Shown one piece after another: positions 8,379 through 15,958 of a DNA stretch of 21,537 bases. The notes beneath the pieces are model-generated. The model had not been told where the DNA came from and ran no database searches. It saw only the letters and a list, made by a program, of their open reading frames with translations. Source of the stretch: a virus; IMG/VR virus record IMGVR_UViG_3300028548_000878, positions 1 to 21,537 of that record; one strand, written 5' to 3'. Position 1 is the first letter of the stretch. Each line of letters opens with the position of its first letter. The translations under genes were made by a program, and so were the position numbers.

Positions 8379-10240
8379 CTTCTACCGTCACCTTTTATAT
8401 CTAACCTAGTAGCACCCAATCTCCAACCAGTATCATCATTACTTGAATTTGTATTTGTATCATCTGACTCTAAACGTATCACAGCTTGTCGTGCTCTACC
8501 TCTTATGTGTGCTTGTTGAGTTGTACTAGCTATAGCGTTAGTGCTATTAGTAGTAAGCGTATCCCCAGGGAAGTCCCTAGTTTTTAAAACTAAATTAACT
8601 TTACCGCCACCGCTATTATTTAAGAATTTGATATCTGGTATAATTTTACTAAAGAATGCATACTGTTCACCATCACCTATATCAAAATCACTACTTTCTA
8701 TAAATACATTAGTCATAGGGTTACCATCATCGTTAAAACCAAACTCATGTTCATATAGATAATTCTCACTTACGGCTCTAGGGTAGTCTACTGTACCTTC
8801 ATCTAACCAAGCGGTTCTACTTAACTCACCGTAACTCCAAACGTTATCGTTATAATCATACACAACATATCTGTCCACTTCAGTTGAATTAGCAGAAGGA
8901 TAAAACCAACCTATTTCATCATGGGCATTATTAGTAAATGCATTTATTTTGTATACTTGACCGCTGTTAAGATCATCAAAAACATAACTAAGTACGCTAC
9001 AAGGTACTTTTTGAACGCTACCGTTATACACGTAAAAGTTATCGTAACCCATCCAGTAAACACCGTTAGGTGACGTAATAGCCCCGTTAGGTGATATAAG
9101 ACCTGTATTATTGTTTATTAGATTAAGACCAAAAGTAAACGGTGGTCCAATAAAAGCCATACTATATAAAGCTGTGTCTGTCCATATCAAAGTTTCTTGT
9201 CTAGCTTTTACTGAGCCTACTATTAAACTACCTTCCGATAATCTTAAATCTCCAGCAGTATTAGTGTCAAGTGGCTCAAATTGTAACGGGTTTTCTTGGT
9301 CACTAAAAGATACTAACATAGGGTCAAGAACCCCAGTTCTAGCATCCCCGACTATAGGGTCAGCCCCTAAAACTATAACGTGCCTATCAGTTTCCGAGAC
9401 AGTAACCCCTAAACAAATAGTAGGAACAAAACTAGCTCCGCTTATACCTGTTAAAGCTACGGCTCTGGTTTGTACCCCGTCAGTTTTATCCCAATAAAAA
9501 AGCTCACCGTTACGCACAGCTATTATCAAGTCTTCCCCAAAATGGTCGTGAGACCAATTACGTAACTGGTTAGTTTTAGATAGAGCAGTAACTGAACCCC
9601 ATGTACCTGTGTTATATTGTCCAGAACCAAAACCCGTTGATTGAACATACACGTCTAAACCTATGTTTATCTGGAACGCACCGTCTACACCGCTTCCCCC
9701 GTTACCGCTATCGCTTGAGTTAGCTGTTATTGTGTTACCGCTAGTATCTTTAGCAGTAAAGGTAAAAGTACTAGTAGTAGGTACAGAAAGTATTTGATAT
9801 TCTTGATTCAATACCGCAGCAGTAACAAGACCACCTAAACTAGCAGAACCAGATATAGTTACAAAATCACCCGATACTGCTCCATGAGCACTATCAGTTG
9901 CGGTTATAGTACTGCTGCCATTAGTAGCAGAAAAAACAATACCATTAGTTGTGGTGGCTCTAATTGGGGTAACATCGTTAAAAGTATCTCCTTCTAATAT
10001 ATAGTATTTTAAATGAGTTCCTAGTCCTAAGAACTTACTTCCGTCTAAAGAAACCCAAGAGTGTAACGCACGACAAGTACCTAAAAAAGTATTGATAGAA
10101 TCTTTTTGCCATCCGCCTATCTTCTCTGGTCTACCGGCATTAAACCTAACTAAATTTGAATCAAACCACCCACCTTCATTATCGTAGGCAGTACCTTCTC
10201 GCATAATTCCTGGTTTAAATACAAACTTACTTAACGGCAT
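8375..10240 (-). CDS. Tail hub / packaged-DNA stabilisation protein (P22 gp10-like)
   Basis: A 621-residue beta-rich protein. The N-terminal region (residues about 1-60, with DNEGGWFDSNLVRFNAGRPE) and the end (about 575-621, RGRARQAVIRLESD and WRLGATRLDIKGDGRR) match the style I know from podovirus tail accessory factors of the P22 gp10 packaged-DNA stabilisation type. Residues about 95-180 look like an inserted Ig-like or carbohydrate-binding beta domain (SSTITATDSAHGAVSGD). The family's role is to close the portal channel and connect the tail. The start has a good ribosome site (GAGGTG just upstream) and lies one base after the endolysin stop. A generic podovirus tail tubular protein is the alternative. 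Confidence 0.55.
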   Translation of the reverse strand: MPLSKFVFKPGIMREGTAYDNEGGWFDSNLVRFNAGRPEKIGGWQKDSINTFLGTCRALHSWVSLDGSKFLGLGTHLKYYILEGDTFNDVTPIRATTTNGIVFSATNGSSTITATDSAHGAVSGDFVTISGSASLGGLVTAAVLNQEYQILSVPTTSTFTFTAKDTSGNTITANSSDSGNGGSGVDGAFQINIGLDVYVQSTGFGSGQYNTGTWGSVTALSKTNQLRNWSHDHFGEDLIIAVRNGELFYWDKTDGVQTRAVALTGISGASFVPTICLGVTVSETDRHVIVLGADPIVGDARTGVLDPMLVSFSDQENPLQFEPLDTNTAGDLRLSEGSLIVGSVKARQETLIWTDTALYSMAFIGPPFTFGLNLINNNTGLISPNGAITSPNGVYWMGYDNFYVYNGSVQKVPCSVLSYVFDDLNSGQVYKINAFTNNAHDEIGWFYPSANSTEVDRYVVYDYNDNVWSYGELSRTAWLDEGTVDYPRAVSENYLYEHEFGFNDDGNPMTNVFIESSDFDIGDGEQYAFFSKIIPDIKFLNNSGGGKVNLVLKTRDFPGDTLTTNSTNAIASTTQQAHIRGRARQAVIRLESDDTNTNSSNDDTGWRLGATRLDIKGDGRR

Positions 10241-10241
10241 A

Positions 10242-10685
10242 TTACACCTCGTGCCATTCTTTATCTTGGAACAATAAAGATTCTGCTTCTCTACGTCTAA
10301 TCAGACCTTCTAAAACTTTTCCTGCTGCTTTATTCCAACGTTTCATTTGATTTGGGACTTCCTCATATTCTTTGTTGTTCAGTACTTTAAGCATAGTAGA
10401 TGCTCTTAGATTAGCTGGTCCAAGATTGAAGACCCAACTTACTAAAGAATCAAATTGATTCTGATCAAGGTCAACAGTCACATAATCGTTGATATACCCT
10501 TCGTACTCTTTCATGTCTTCTTCTAGTATTTTATCTGCTTCTTGTTGAGTTACTAAGTCTCCTTCTTTAACACCAGCAGTATGACCATAGCCTATAGTCA
10601 ATACCCCAGCAGCACATTTGTATGCGTTGTATTCACACCCTTCAAATTTTTTAATTAATGATAACCCTTCTTGTGATATATTCAT
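10242..10685 (-). CDS. Endolysin, GH24 T4/P21-type lysozyme (muramidase)
   Basis: A 147-residue lysozyme that would cut the N-acetylmuramic acid to N-acetylglucosamine bond in peptidoglycan at the end of infection. The catalytic signature is visible near the N-terminus: Glu in KKFEG, eight residues, then Cys, five residues, then Thr in VLTIGYGHT. This is the E-8aa-(D/C)-5aa-T triad, here with the Cys variant. The C-terminal lobe has the family pattern FDSLVSWVFNLGP and a final RRREAESLLF helix. The start at 10685 was preferred over an in-frame ATG 63 bp upstream because GAGGAG lies just before it, inside the last codons of the o-spanin gene. There is no signal or signal-anchor sequence, so release needs a holin. 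Confidence 0.93.
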   Translation of the reverse strand: MNISQEGLSLIKKFEGCEYNAYKCAAGVLTIGYGHTAGVKEGDLVTQQEADKILEEDMKEYEGYINDYVTVDLDQNQFDSLVSWVFNLGPANLRASTMLKVLNNKEYEEVPNQMKRWNKAAGKVLEGLIRRREAESLLFQDKEWHEV

Positions 10686-10689
10686 ATCT

Positions 10690-11070
10690 TTACTCCTCTT
10701 CTTTAATAGTAACCTTTCTATAATACACAATAACTTCTTTAAGTTCATTTATATACCTTTTTAATTCTTGCATGTTATAAGCCATGACCTCGTAATCTGG
10801 TATTGTCATTGCTAAAAATACCAACTCCCCTTCTTGTTCTTCTATCTTTGCTAATTGATCTTCCCAGTTATCTGGAGTAACCACAATCCACATAGGTTCT
10901 TTAAGATCTATTTCTCTAGGCATAACTGGTTGAACTATTCTTCGTTCTATAGGTTTTGCCGTAACCTCAATCTGTTTACTAGGAATCAGACTGCAACTGC
11001 AAACCGTCATCAAGAGAGTCAACTGTACCGCTAAGTTTCTCGATTTCTTCCATGATATGTTTTGTGCCAT
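10690..11070 (-). CDS. Outer-membrane lipoprotein, probable o-spanin (Rz1-like)
   Basis: A 126-residue predicted lipoprotein. A short basic N-terminus is followed by a hydrophobic stretch and a lipobox-like VCS-C with the lipidated Cys at residue 26 (LLMTVCSCSLIP). A proline-containing linker follows (AKPIERRIVQPVMPRE), then a mixed charged helical region. Its first 92 bp overlap the end of the i-spanin gene in another frame, the arrangement typical of Rz/Rz1 pairs, and the endolysin follows directly. O-spanins sit in the outer membrane, bind the i-spanin across the periplasm and drive membrane fusion after peptidoglycan is cut. It is longer than classical Rz1. Confidence rests on lipobox, overlap and position. 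Confidence 0.7.
   Translation of the reverse strand: MAQNISWKKSRNLAVQLTLLMTVCSCSLIPSKQIEVTAKPIERRIVQPVMPREIDLKEPMWIVVTPDNWEDQLAKIEEQEGELVFLAMTIPDYEVMAYNMQELKRYINELKEVIVYYRKVTIKEEE
10693..10698 (-). promoter_or_regulatory. Ribosome binding site fixing the endolysin start
   Basis: GAGGAG on the minus strand, seven bases before the ATG at 10685 and within the C-terminal Glu codons of the upstream lipoprotein gene. It supports the internal start over the longer reading frame from 10748, which has no comparable site. Confidence 0.7.
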
Positions 11071-11371
11071 TATTTATTTTCCTTTGCATTTCTACTGGGT
11101 CAGCAAGTATTTTTGCTGACAGTTCATAGTTCTGTATAAATTGTGTATATCTATTTAACTCTCTTTGTGCTGCTTGGCTTTTAATACTTAACTCATTTAA
11201 TTGTCCTGTTTGTAACTCAAAGTCTTCTTGTATAGATTTGATTGCTTCTTCTTGTGTTGCTATAGCTCCTTCTAATAAAGCATTATTTGTAGTAAGTGTT
11301 TTGTTTTCATTGAATAAGTAATAAGAACTAAAACCTAAAACTAATATTATTGCTATTAAAAATTGTTGCAT
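10979..11371 (-). CDS. Inner-membrane coiled-coil protein, probable i-spanin (Rz-like)
   Basis: A 130-residue type II membrane protein. Residues 3-20 (QFLIAIILVLGFSSYYLF) form one N-terminal transmembrane helix, followed by a long charged helical region (about 22-125) with coiled-coil character (EEAIKSIQEDFELQTGQLNE). This matches the topology and length of phage i-spanins, which reach across the periplasm. The last 92 bp are shared with the downstream lipoprotein gene in another frame, as in Rz/Rz1 pairs. The start overlaps the stop of the 79-residue gene as TAATG. Sequence similarity to Rz itself is not evident, so the call rests on topology and gene arrangement. Confidence 0.7.
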   Translation of the reverse strand: MQQFLIAIILVLGFSSYYLFNENKTLTTNNALLEGAIATQEEAIKSIQEDFELQTGQLNELSIKSQAAQRELNRYTQFIQNYELSAKILADPVEMQRKINNGTKHIMEEIEKLSGTVDSLDDGLQLQSDS

Positions 11372-11610
11372 TAAAGTTCCTCGATAATGTAATTAAGTCC
11401 ACCTGAACTACGATACTCTATTTCTCTATTTTTTTCGTTACGAAATTTTAAATGATTCTCTTTTTGAACAATTATCTTTTTTGTTATGTGTACCGTATCA
11501 TCTGAGTCTCCGTACTCTTTATTAAAAGATACTGTAACTTTATAGCGTCTCCATATATGGTGTAAAACCCAGTGTATGCCTAATTTGATAATGTTCTTAA
11601 TTTTTTTCAT
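11371..11610 (-). CDS. Small basic protein, unknown
   Basis: A 79-residue basic protein beginning MKKIKNIIKLGIHWVLHHIW, with a short amphipathic or weakly hydrophobic N-terminus and a charged remainder rich in Lys, Glu and Asn. The first 14 bp overlap the end of the adenylate cyclase gene and the end is fused to the i-spanin start by TAATG, so it belongs to the same transcript as the lysis genes. I do not recognise a domain. A peripheral membrane or lysis-accessory role is possible from position only. Confidence 0.5.
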   Translation of the reverse strand: MKKIKNIIKLGIHWVLHHIWRRYKVTVSFNKEYGDSDDTVHITKKIIVQKENHLKFRNEKNREIEYRSSGGLNYIIEEL

Positions 11611-13369
11611 ACGTATAAATTTCTAATGCTTTCGCTTTACCTTTAACTTTTATAGGTTTCAATAATTTTAACTTAAATTTAGACTTTTGTTTAGTGTTTT
11701 GACCTATAATTAAATCTTTCCCCACCTCTTTAGTAGAACTTTCAAGTCTTGCTGCAGTATTAACTGCGTCACCAATAGCTGTGTAATCAAACCTTGAGTC
11801 ACTGCCCATGTTTCCTATAATAGCGTCACCTGAGTTTATACCTATGCCGATAGCTATACTAGGTAGTCCTTCCTCTACTAATTCACGGTTTAATTCAATC
11901 ATGTTTTTCTGTATTTCTAAAGCACATTCAATAGCCTTATCTTCATGCTTATCAAGATCTATAGGAGCATTAAATATAGCCATCATGGCGTCACCAATAT
12001 ATTTATCAACCATTCCTTCATATTTTTGTACGGCTGACTGTTGAGCTGTAAGTGCTTTATTCATTATGTATGTTACCTGTTCCGGTTCAACGCTTTCACT
12101 TAGTGAAGTAAACCCTCTTACGTCAGTGAATAAGAAAGTAGCATATCTTTTTTCACCGCCTAGTTTTAATAGCTCTGGGTTTTTCTGTAGACGTTTTACT
12201 TGACGTGGATCAAGGTAATGTTCAAACTGTTTTTTGATTTGTAAACGTAACTTAAACTGTTCTCTAAACCTAAGGTAAAAAGCTATTGATGCAGCAATAA
12301 ACTCAGAAATCAAAGTCCATGTCACATCAATCAATAAACCTTTGTTAATCAAATAATAACCTAACCCAGCGGTACTAACTAAAACCAACCCACCACTAAT
12401 AACTCCTGTACTTATACCTAGCAACTGTAATATAAACCAGACTAATAATACACCTACAGTAAATATCAATAACTCTAAAGCTAAAGACCAGTCAGGTATG
12501 TATGGGCTGTCTTGTATAAGTATAGATTCTGCTAGAGCTGATTGTATTTTATGTGGTTCTAATAATCCTACTGGAGTTGCTATCTGTGGCATAACCCCGT
12601 TAGCAGTAACTCCAATAAATACAAACTTATTAGCAACGTCCATTTCCTTTAAAGTAGTTTGCGGTGTGTCAACCCAGCTTATCCATTTACGACCTAACGT
12701 ATCTGTTTTTACAGGGGGAATACCTTTTATAGATATTTCTTGAATACCGTTTTCGTTAGTTGTGATAATGTAAGTTTTAACATTGAATAAAGCTTTGTAT
12801 ATCTGAGTACCAAAACTAGGTATCCATTCGTTATTTGGTGTTCTTACTAGTAGGGGTATCCTTCTGACTAATTGGTCAACTTCAGTGGGAGCAATGGCTA
12901 AGCCCTGTAATGTATTATCTGCTAGAGTGTTCAGGTTTTCCTTGACTCCCAAACTCAGTATACCCCCTATATCCTCACCTTTAATAACAGTTCCAGTAGA
13001 TTCAGGGTATTTATTTTTACCGTCTTCAAACATAGCTATAACAGAAGGGATATAAGACAAGGTTTTAGCAAAGACTTCATCCCCTCCCATTCTATCTGCT
13101 TGAGGAAAACTTATAACCCAACCCACACCTATAGCTCCTTTATTGATTAAGTCTACTTGTATCTGAGCTAGTCTTCTTCTAGGGAATGGCCATCCACCTT
13201 CGTTAGTTACATCGTCTTCAGTTATATTAAGCACTACAAAATTACCACTAGGTTCTTGTTTCTTAACCAGACTGTCAAAAGTTTTTAATTTTAATATCTC
13301 AGTAGGTGTGGATTGAAACACCAAGGGTAGAGAAAGTATAACTAATAATGGAACTATGAGTCTTTTCAT
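11597..13369 (-). CDS. CHASE2-domain class III adenylate cyclase
   Basis: A 590-residue membrane-bound cyclase predicted to make cAMP from ATP. Residues 1-19 form a signal-anchor helix and about 25-285 an extracytoplasmic CHASE2 sensor (GNFVVLNITEDDVTNEGGWP, FVFIGVTANG). Three membrane helices follow at about 296-318, 320-342 and 346-366, then a cyclase domain at 405-590. Catalytic residues are all present: metal-binding D416 (LFTDVRGF) and D460, adenine-contacting K456 (VDKYIGD) and T530 (DYTAIGD), and transition-state N537 and R541 (VNTAARLE). The Lys/Thr pair indicates ATP rather than GTP. The start is fused to the FecR gene by TAATG with AAGGCGG before it. CHASE2 cyclases next to FecR genes are familiar in proteobacteria, so a bacterial origin is likely. 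Confidence 0.93.
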   Translation of the reverse strand: MKRLIVPLLVILSLPLVFQSTPTEILKLKTFDSLVKKQEPSGNFVVLNITEDDVTNEGGWPFPRRRLAQIQVDLINKGAIGVGWVISFPQADRMGGDEVFAKTLSYIPSVIAMFEDGKNKYPESTGTVIKGEDIGGILSLGVKENLNTLADNTLQGLAIAPTEVDQLVRRIPLLVRTPNNEWIPSFGTQIYKALFNVKTYIITTNENGIQEISIKGIPPVKTDTLGRKWISWVDTPQTTLKEMDVANKFVFIGVTANGVMPQIATPVGLLEPHKIQSALAESILIQDSPYIPDWSLALELLIFTVGVLLVWFILQLLGISTGVISGGLVLVSTAGLGYYLINKGLLIDVTWTLISEFIAASIAFYLRFREQFKLRLQIKKQFEHYLDPRQVKRLQKNPELLKLGGEKRYATFLFTDVRGFTSLSESVEPEQVTYIMNKALTAQQSAVQKYEGMVDKYIGDAMMAIFNAPIDLDKHEDKAIECALEIQKNMIELNRELVEEGLPSIAIGIGINSGDAIIGNMGSDSRFDYTAIGDAVNTAARLESSTKEVGKDLIIGQNTKQKSKFKLKLLKPIKVKGKAKALEIYTYEKN

Positions 13370-14484
13370 TATCCGCCTTGGGTAATAGTGATTGTGCTAT
13401 TACTACCACCGTTTATTTTGATTATATTAGAAACACCATCTTGTATAAAGATAACCGTATAACTCTCACTTCCGTTTACATCTAACCTAACACTTTCATT
13501 TACTTGCCTTCGTAAACTAATGACGTTACCTGTTATTAAAGCTGTTATCTGTGTGTCTGAGTCTTTACCTAATAATGTACCTGTTATCTGTGTACTTGTA
13601 GCTTGAGCTAAAGCATCCTCATCTTGAGATATAGCTAAAGCATCTAAGACATTTAACAGATCTTCTAAAAAGTTGACGTCTAAATAGTTTATGTCTAGTT
13701 CTGTGAACTCTAGTTCATCGTTGGCTAAGAAATCCTCAGCTAAATAGTCTATGTCCAACCCGTTAAAATCCAGTATACTTGCTTTTTTAGTTGTCAGTTC
13801 TTCTTGTACTAATACATCTTCTTTAGCAGGGGTGACGATAAGCATATTATCTATTAACTCTAGGGTTAAATCTAATATGACTGGTTTACTAGGTGCTGAT
13901 TCAAATACGCTTACGGTGGTGGCTTGATAAGGTTTATTGAGAGTAACCACACCCATAGCAGTAACTACTTCTATCTCACCACTTGATAACCCTAACGCAT
14001 CAGGCAGAAGTATTATTAAACTCCTTCCTAGCTCATCAACAGTAGCAGTAAAGTCTGTACCACGAATCGCAATATTAGCCGTAGGAGTTTTGAGAATTAT
14101 GTTTTGTTTATCTATTCTACCTAAGTTCCCAGTTACAAACCTAGCAGTACCCAAACCAAAAGTAAGAGCCATTTTAGATTTAGATGGGTCTGGGTCGTAG
14201 ATATACTCATCTATAGTTAGTTGTGAGTGTTCAGTTAACCTAACAGTAGAATCATCTAGAAACTTGATAGCCATTCTACCGTTTTTAGTGATAGCTTCGT
14301 CGTTACTTTGTATAGCGAACTCTAATGTAGCGTCCACTGGTTTATCTCTTACTATTTGTGCTGAACCATTTAGTTCAGAAATACCACCTATACTAACAAC
14401 CGACGGCTGTTCCTTGATCGTTTTGGATAACGCAAACTGTGGAAGAAGCATTACCACCAACAGAAATAATTTTAAGCCAGTCAT
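13369..14484 (-). CDS. Secreted FecR-domain protein with curlin-like C-terminus
   Basis: A 371-residue protein with a signal peptide (LKLFLLVVMLLPQFALS, cleavage near residue 20). Residues about 55-160 form a FecR domain, shown by the hallmark LKTPTANIAIRGTDF (131-145) and the upstream FLDDSTVRLTEHSQL. FecR domains are periplasmic sensor modules; this protein lacks the cytoplasmic part and membrane helix of true FecR, so it is not an iron-citrate regulator. An acidic region contains a twofold motif, LDIDYLAEDFL (243-253) and LDINYLDVNFL (263-273). The end (about 333-371) turns Gly/Asn/Thr-rich and finishes NSTITITQGG, resembling curlin repeats. It overlaps the curlin-like gene by 92 bp and is fused to the CHASE2 cyclase by TAATG, so it may feed a surface signal to that enzyme. 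Confidence 0.82.
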   Translation of the reverse strand: MTGLKLFLLVVMLLPQFALSKTIKEQPSVVSIGGISELNGSAQIVRDKPVDATLEFAIQSNDEAITKNGRMAIKFLDDSTVRLTEHSQLTIDEYIYDPDPSKSKMALTFGLGTARFVTGNLGRIDKQNIILKTPTANIAIRGTDFTATVDELGRSLIILLPDALGLSSGEIEVVTAMGVVTLNKPYQATTVSVFESAPSKPVILDLTLELIDNMLIVTPAKEDVLVQEELTTKKASILDFNGLDIDYLAEDFLANDELEFTELDINYLDVNFLEDLLNVLDALAISQDEDALAQATSTQITGTLLGKDSDTQITALITGNVISLRRQVNESVRLDVNGSESYTVIFIQDGVSNIIKINGGSNSTITITQGG

Positions 14485-15118
14485 TGTCTTGGGTACTCAG
14501 TTGTTGAATATTAAAGTTTCTTTGTCCACCTGTATGGTCTAGATAAAAATAACCACCAGCTGAAGCAGTTACGCCAGTACCTGTATAAGTAACTGTATTA
14601 TCACTACCATCTATATCCATGTAATTTGTAGCTCCGTCAATATTAATATTAGAAGTAACTGTGTTATTAGAACCTTGAATGATCCAATCTAAATCTAAAG
14701 TAGCTGCTAATGCAGATGTCCCTTGATTTAAAGTAAAAGTATTACCAGCACCTGTAACAGCTACGTTTTGGTTAGAGCTGTCTGCTCCGTAAGTATTAGT
14801 AGGATCTACTTGTATTGTGAAAGTATTAGTAGAGCCTGTGAAGTTATAAATACCTGTGAAGCTATCCGCCCAGATATCACCCAAGAATTTGTTTGTTGCA
14901 CCAATCATATTAATGTCAAGTGTCATACCTGTACCGTCTAAATCAAAAGCCGTGAGACTACCCGCACTAGAACTAAGACCACCAATTATATTTGATATAC
15001 CTAATTGTTCTAGGTCTATATTAGCTGTAGTTCCTGACTGGTCTAAGTAGATTTCGTTATCTGCTGAATGCAATGGAAGAAAAACGAAACACAATAACAT
15101 GTATAGATAATTTTTCAT
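14393..15118 (-). CDS. Secreted curlin-like repeat protein, candidate CsgG substrate
   Basis: A 241-residue protein with a clear signal peptide (MKNYLYMLLCFVFLPLHSA). The mature part is a beta-strand-rich repeat region in short Asn/Gln/Gly/Thr units, such as LDQSGTTANIDLEQLG (25-40), GNTFTLNQG (125-133) and GSDNTVTYTG (161-170). This resembles the Q-x-G-x-x-N rhythm of curlin repeats and beta-solenoids, though less regular than CsgA. The tail has two Cys residues (229 and 241) flanking an IQNDQGTAVG segment, which could form a disulphide-closed cap. It lies 9 bp after csgG and before the FecR gene, so it is the natural substrate or fibre subunit of this pore. A non-amyloid beta-helical exoprotein is an alternative. 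Confidence 0.72.
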   Translation of the reverse strand: MKNYLYMLLCFVFLPLHSADNEIYLDQSGTTANIDLEQLGISNIIGGLSSSAGSLTAFDLDGTGMTLDINMIGATNKFLGDIWADSFTGIYNFTGSTNTFTIQVDPTNTYGADSSNQNVAVTGAGNTFTLNQGTSALAATLDLDWIIQGSNNTVTSNINIDGATNYMDIDGSDNTVTYTGTGVTASAGGYFYLDHTGGQRNFNIQQLSTQDNDWLKIISVGGNASSTVCVIQNDQGTAVGC

Positions 15119-15127
15119 GCTTAAAGT

Positions 15128-15958
15128 CTACTCTATAATTTCCTTGTTGTAAACCCAATATTTTTTCTTATCGCCTTGTTTGATAATTTCAAGCACCCCG
15201 CCTTCTATAGCTTTCATTAAAGCTATGGTTGAAGATTCGTTTCTAGCGTTACCTAGTTCTATTTCTACTAGGTCTGTACCGCTTTCAATAAACCTAAAAA
15301 CGTCTTCTGATTTACCGTAACTAAATATAGTTTTTTGACTCAATACTTCTAGTAACACCTCTCCTGTAGCAACAGAAACCATACGTAAACTAACAGTAAC
15401 ATTATCTTCTCTGTATTGAACACTTGTACCTATGCCTAAATATCTAGCACCAACACCGCCACTTTCTAAATTCGCTTCGTAAGATATCACAGCACCTTCT
15501 ATTAAGATACCAGCAAACAAAAGAGGAGATAATTGTTTTTTCTTTTCTTCTTCATTAGCGAACTTTTCTCTTGCAGACCTTATGAGCTGACGCTCTTTAA
15601 CTAAGTTATCTAAACCAACCCTTTCTACCACTCTAAAAAAATCACCGTTCCCTGCGTGTTTTAAGGCTCTTATTAAGAGGGCGTTAGGTTGTTGAGTTAT
15701 AGCTGTACTAAACAAAGCAAACTCACTATTACTTTTACGTTGGCCAGTTTGATCTGTAAAAGAAGTTGGGTACACAGCTACAACAGGACTAACTGTAGGA
15801 ATATCTAAATCTCTAAGTTCTTTTGATTGCAGATCTTGTATAGAAACCACATCGCCTAGATTTAATCTTTGTTCATATGTATCTTCTAACTGGTAGAAGA
15901 TAGAACAACTAGAAAGTAAAAGTACCGATAGGTATCGTAATAGAGGTAACTGTGCCAT
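15128..15958 (-). CDS. csgG: CsgG-family curli secretion channel lipoprotein
   Basis: A 276-residue lipoprotein. The lipobox LLSSC puts the lipidated Cys at residue 18. The mature part follows CsgG along its length: VERVGLDNLVKERQLIRSAR (111-130), the diagnostic SGGVGARYLGIG (166-177), and VSVATGEVLLEV followed by KTIFSYG and VFRFIE. CsgG forms a nonameric outer-membrane channel that exports curlin subunits (type VIII secretion). At the pore constriction, the E. coli Y51 and N55 positions appear as S78 and L82, while F56 is kept as F83, so the pore eyelet should differ. The start lies 50 bp inside the csgF gene. CsgE is not recognisable nearby. Confidence 0.95.
   Translation of the reverse strand: MAQLPLLRYLSVLLLSSCSIFYQLEDTYEQRLNLGDVVSIQDLQSKELRDLDIPTVSPVVAVYPTSFTDQTGQRKSNSEFALFSTAITQQPNALLIRALKHAGNGDFFRVVERVGLDNLVKERQLIRSAREKFANEEEKKKQLSPLLFAGILIEGAVISYEANLESGGVGARYLGIGTSVQYREDNVTVSLRMVSVATGEVLLEVLSQKTIFSYGKSEDVFRFIESGTDLVEIELGNARNESSTIALMKAIEGGVLEIIKQGDKKKYWVYNKEIIE

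Noticed and set aside
10686-10748. Longer endolysin start that would add 21 basic/hydrophobic residues
   Set aside because: The extension lies inside the o-spanin gene. The internal ATG at 10685 has GAGGAG directly upstream and yields the usual length and N-terminus of GH24 endolysins, so a signal-anchor (SAR) endolysin is not supported.
13369-14484. Iron-dicitrate regulator FecR
   Set aside because: It has a cleavable signal peptide, no cytoplasmic sigma-binding part and no sigma factor or TonB receptor nearby; only the FecR sensor fold is shared.
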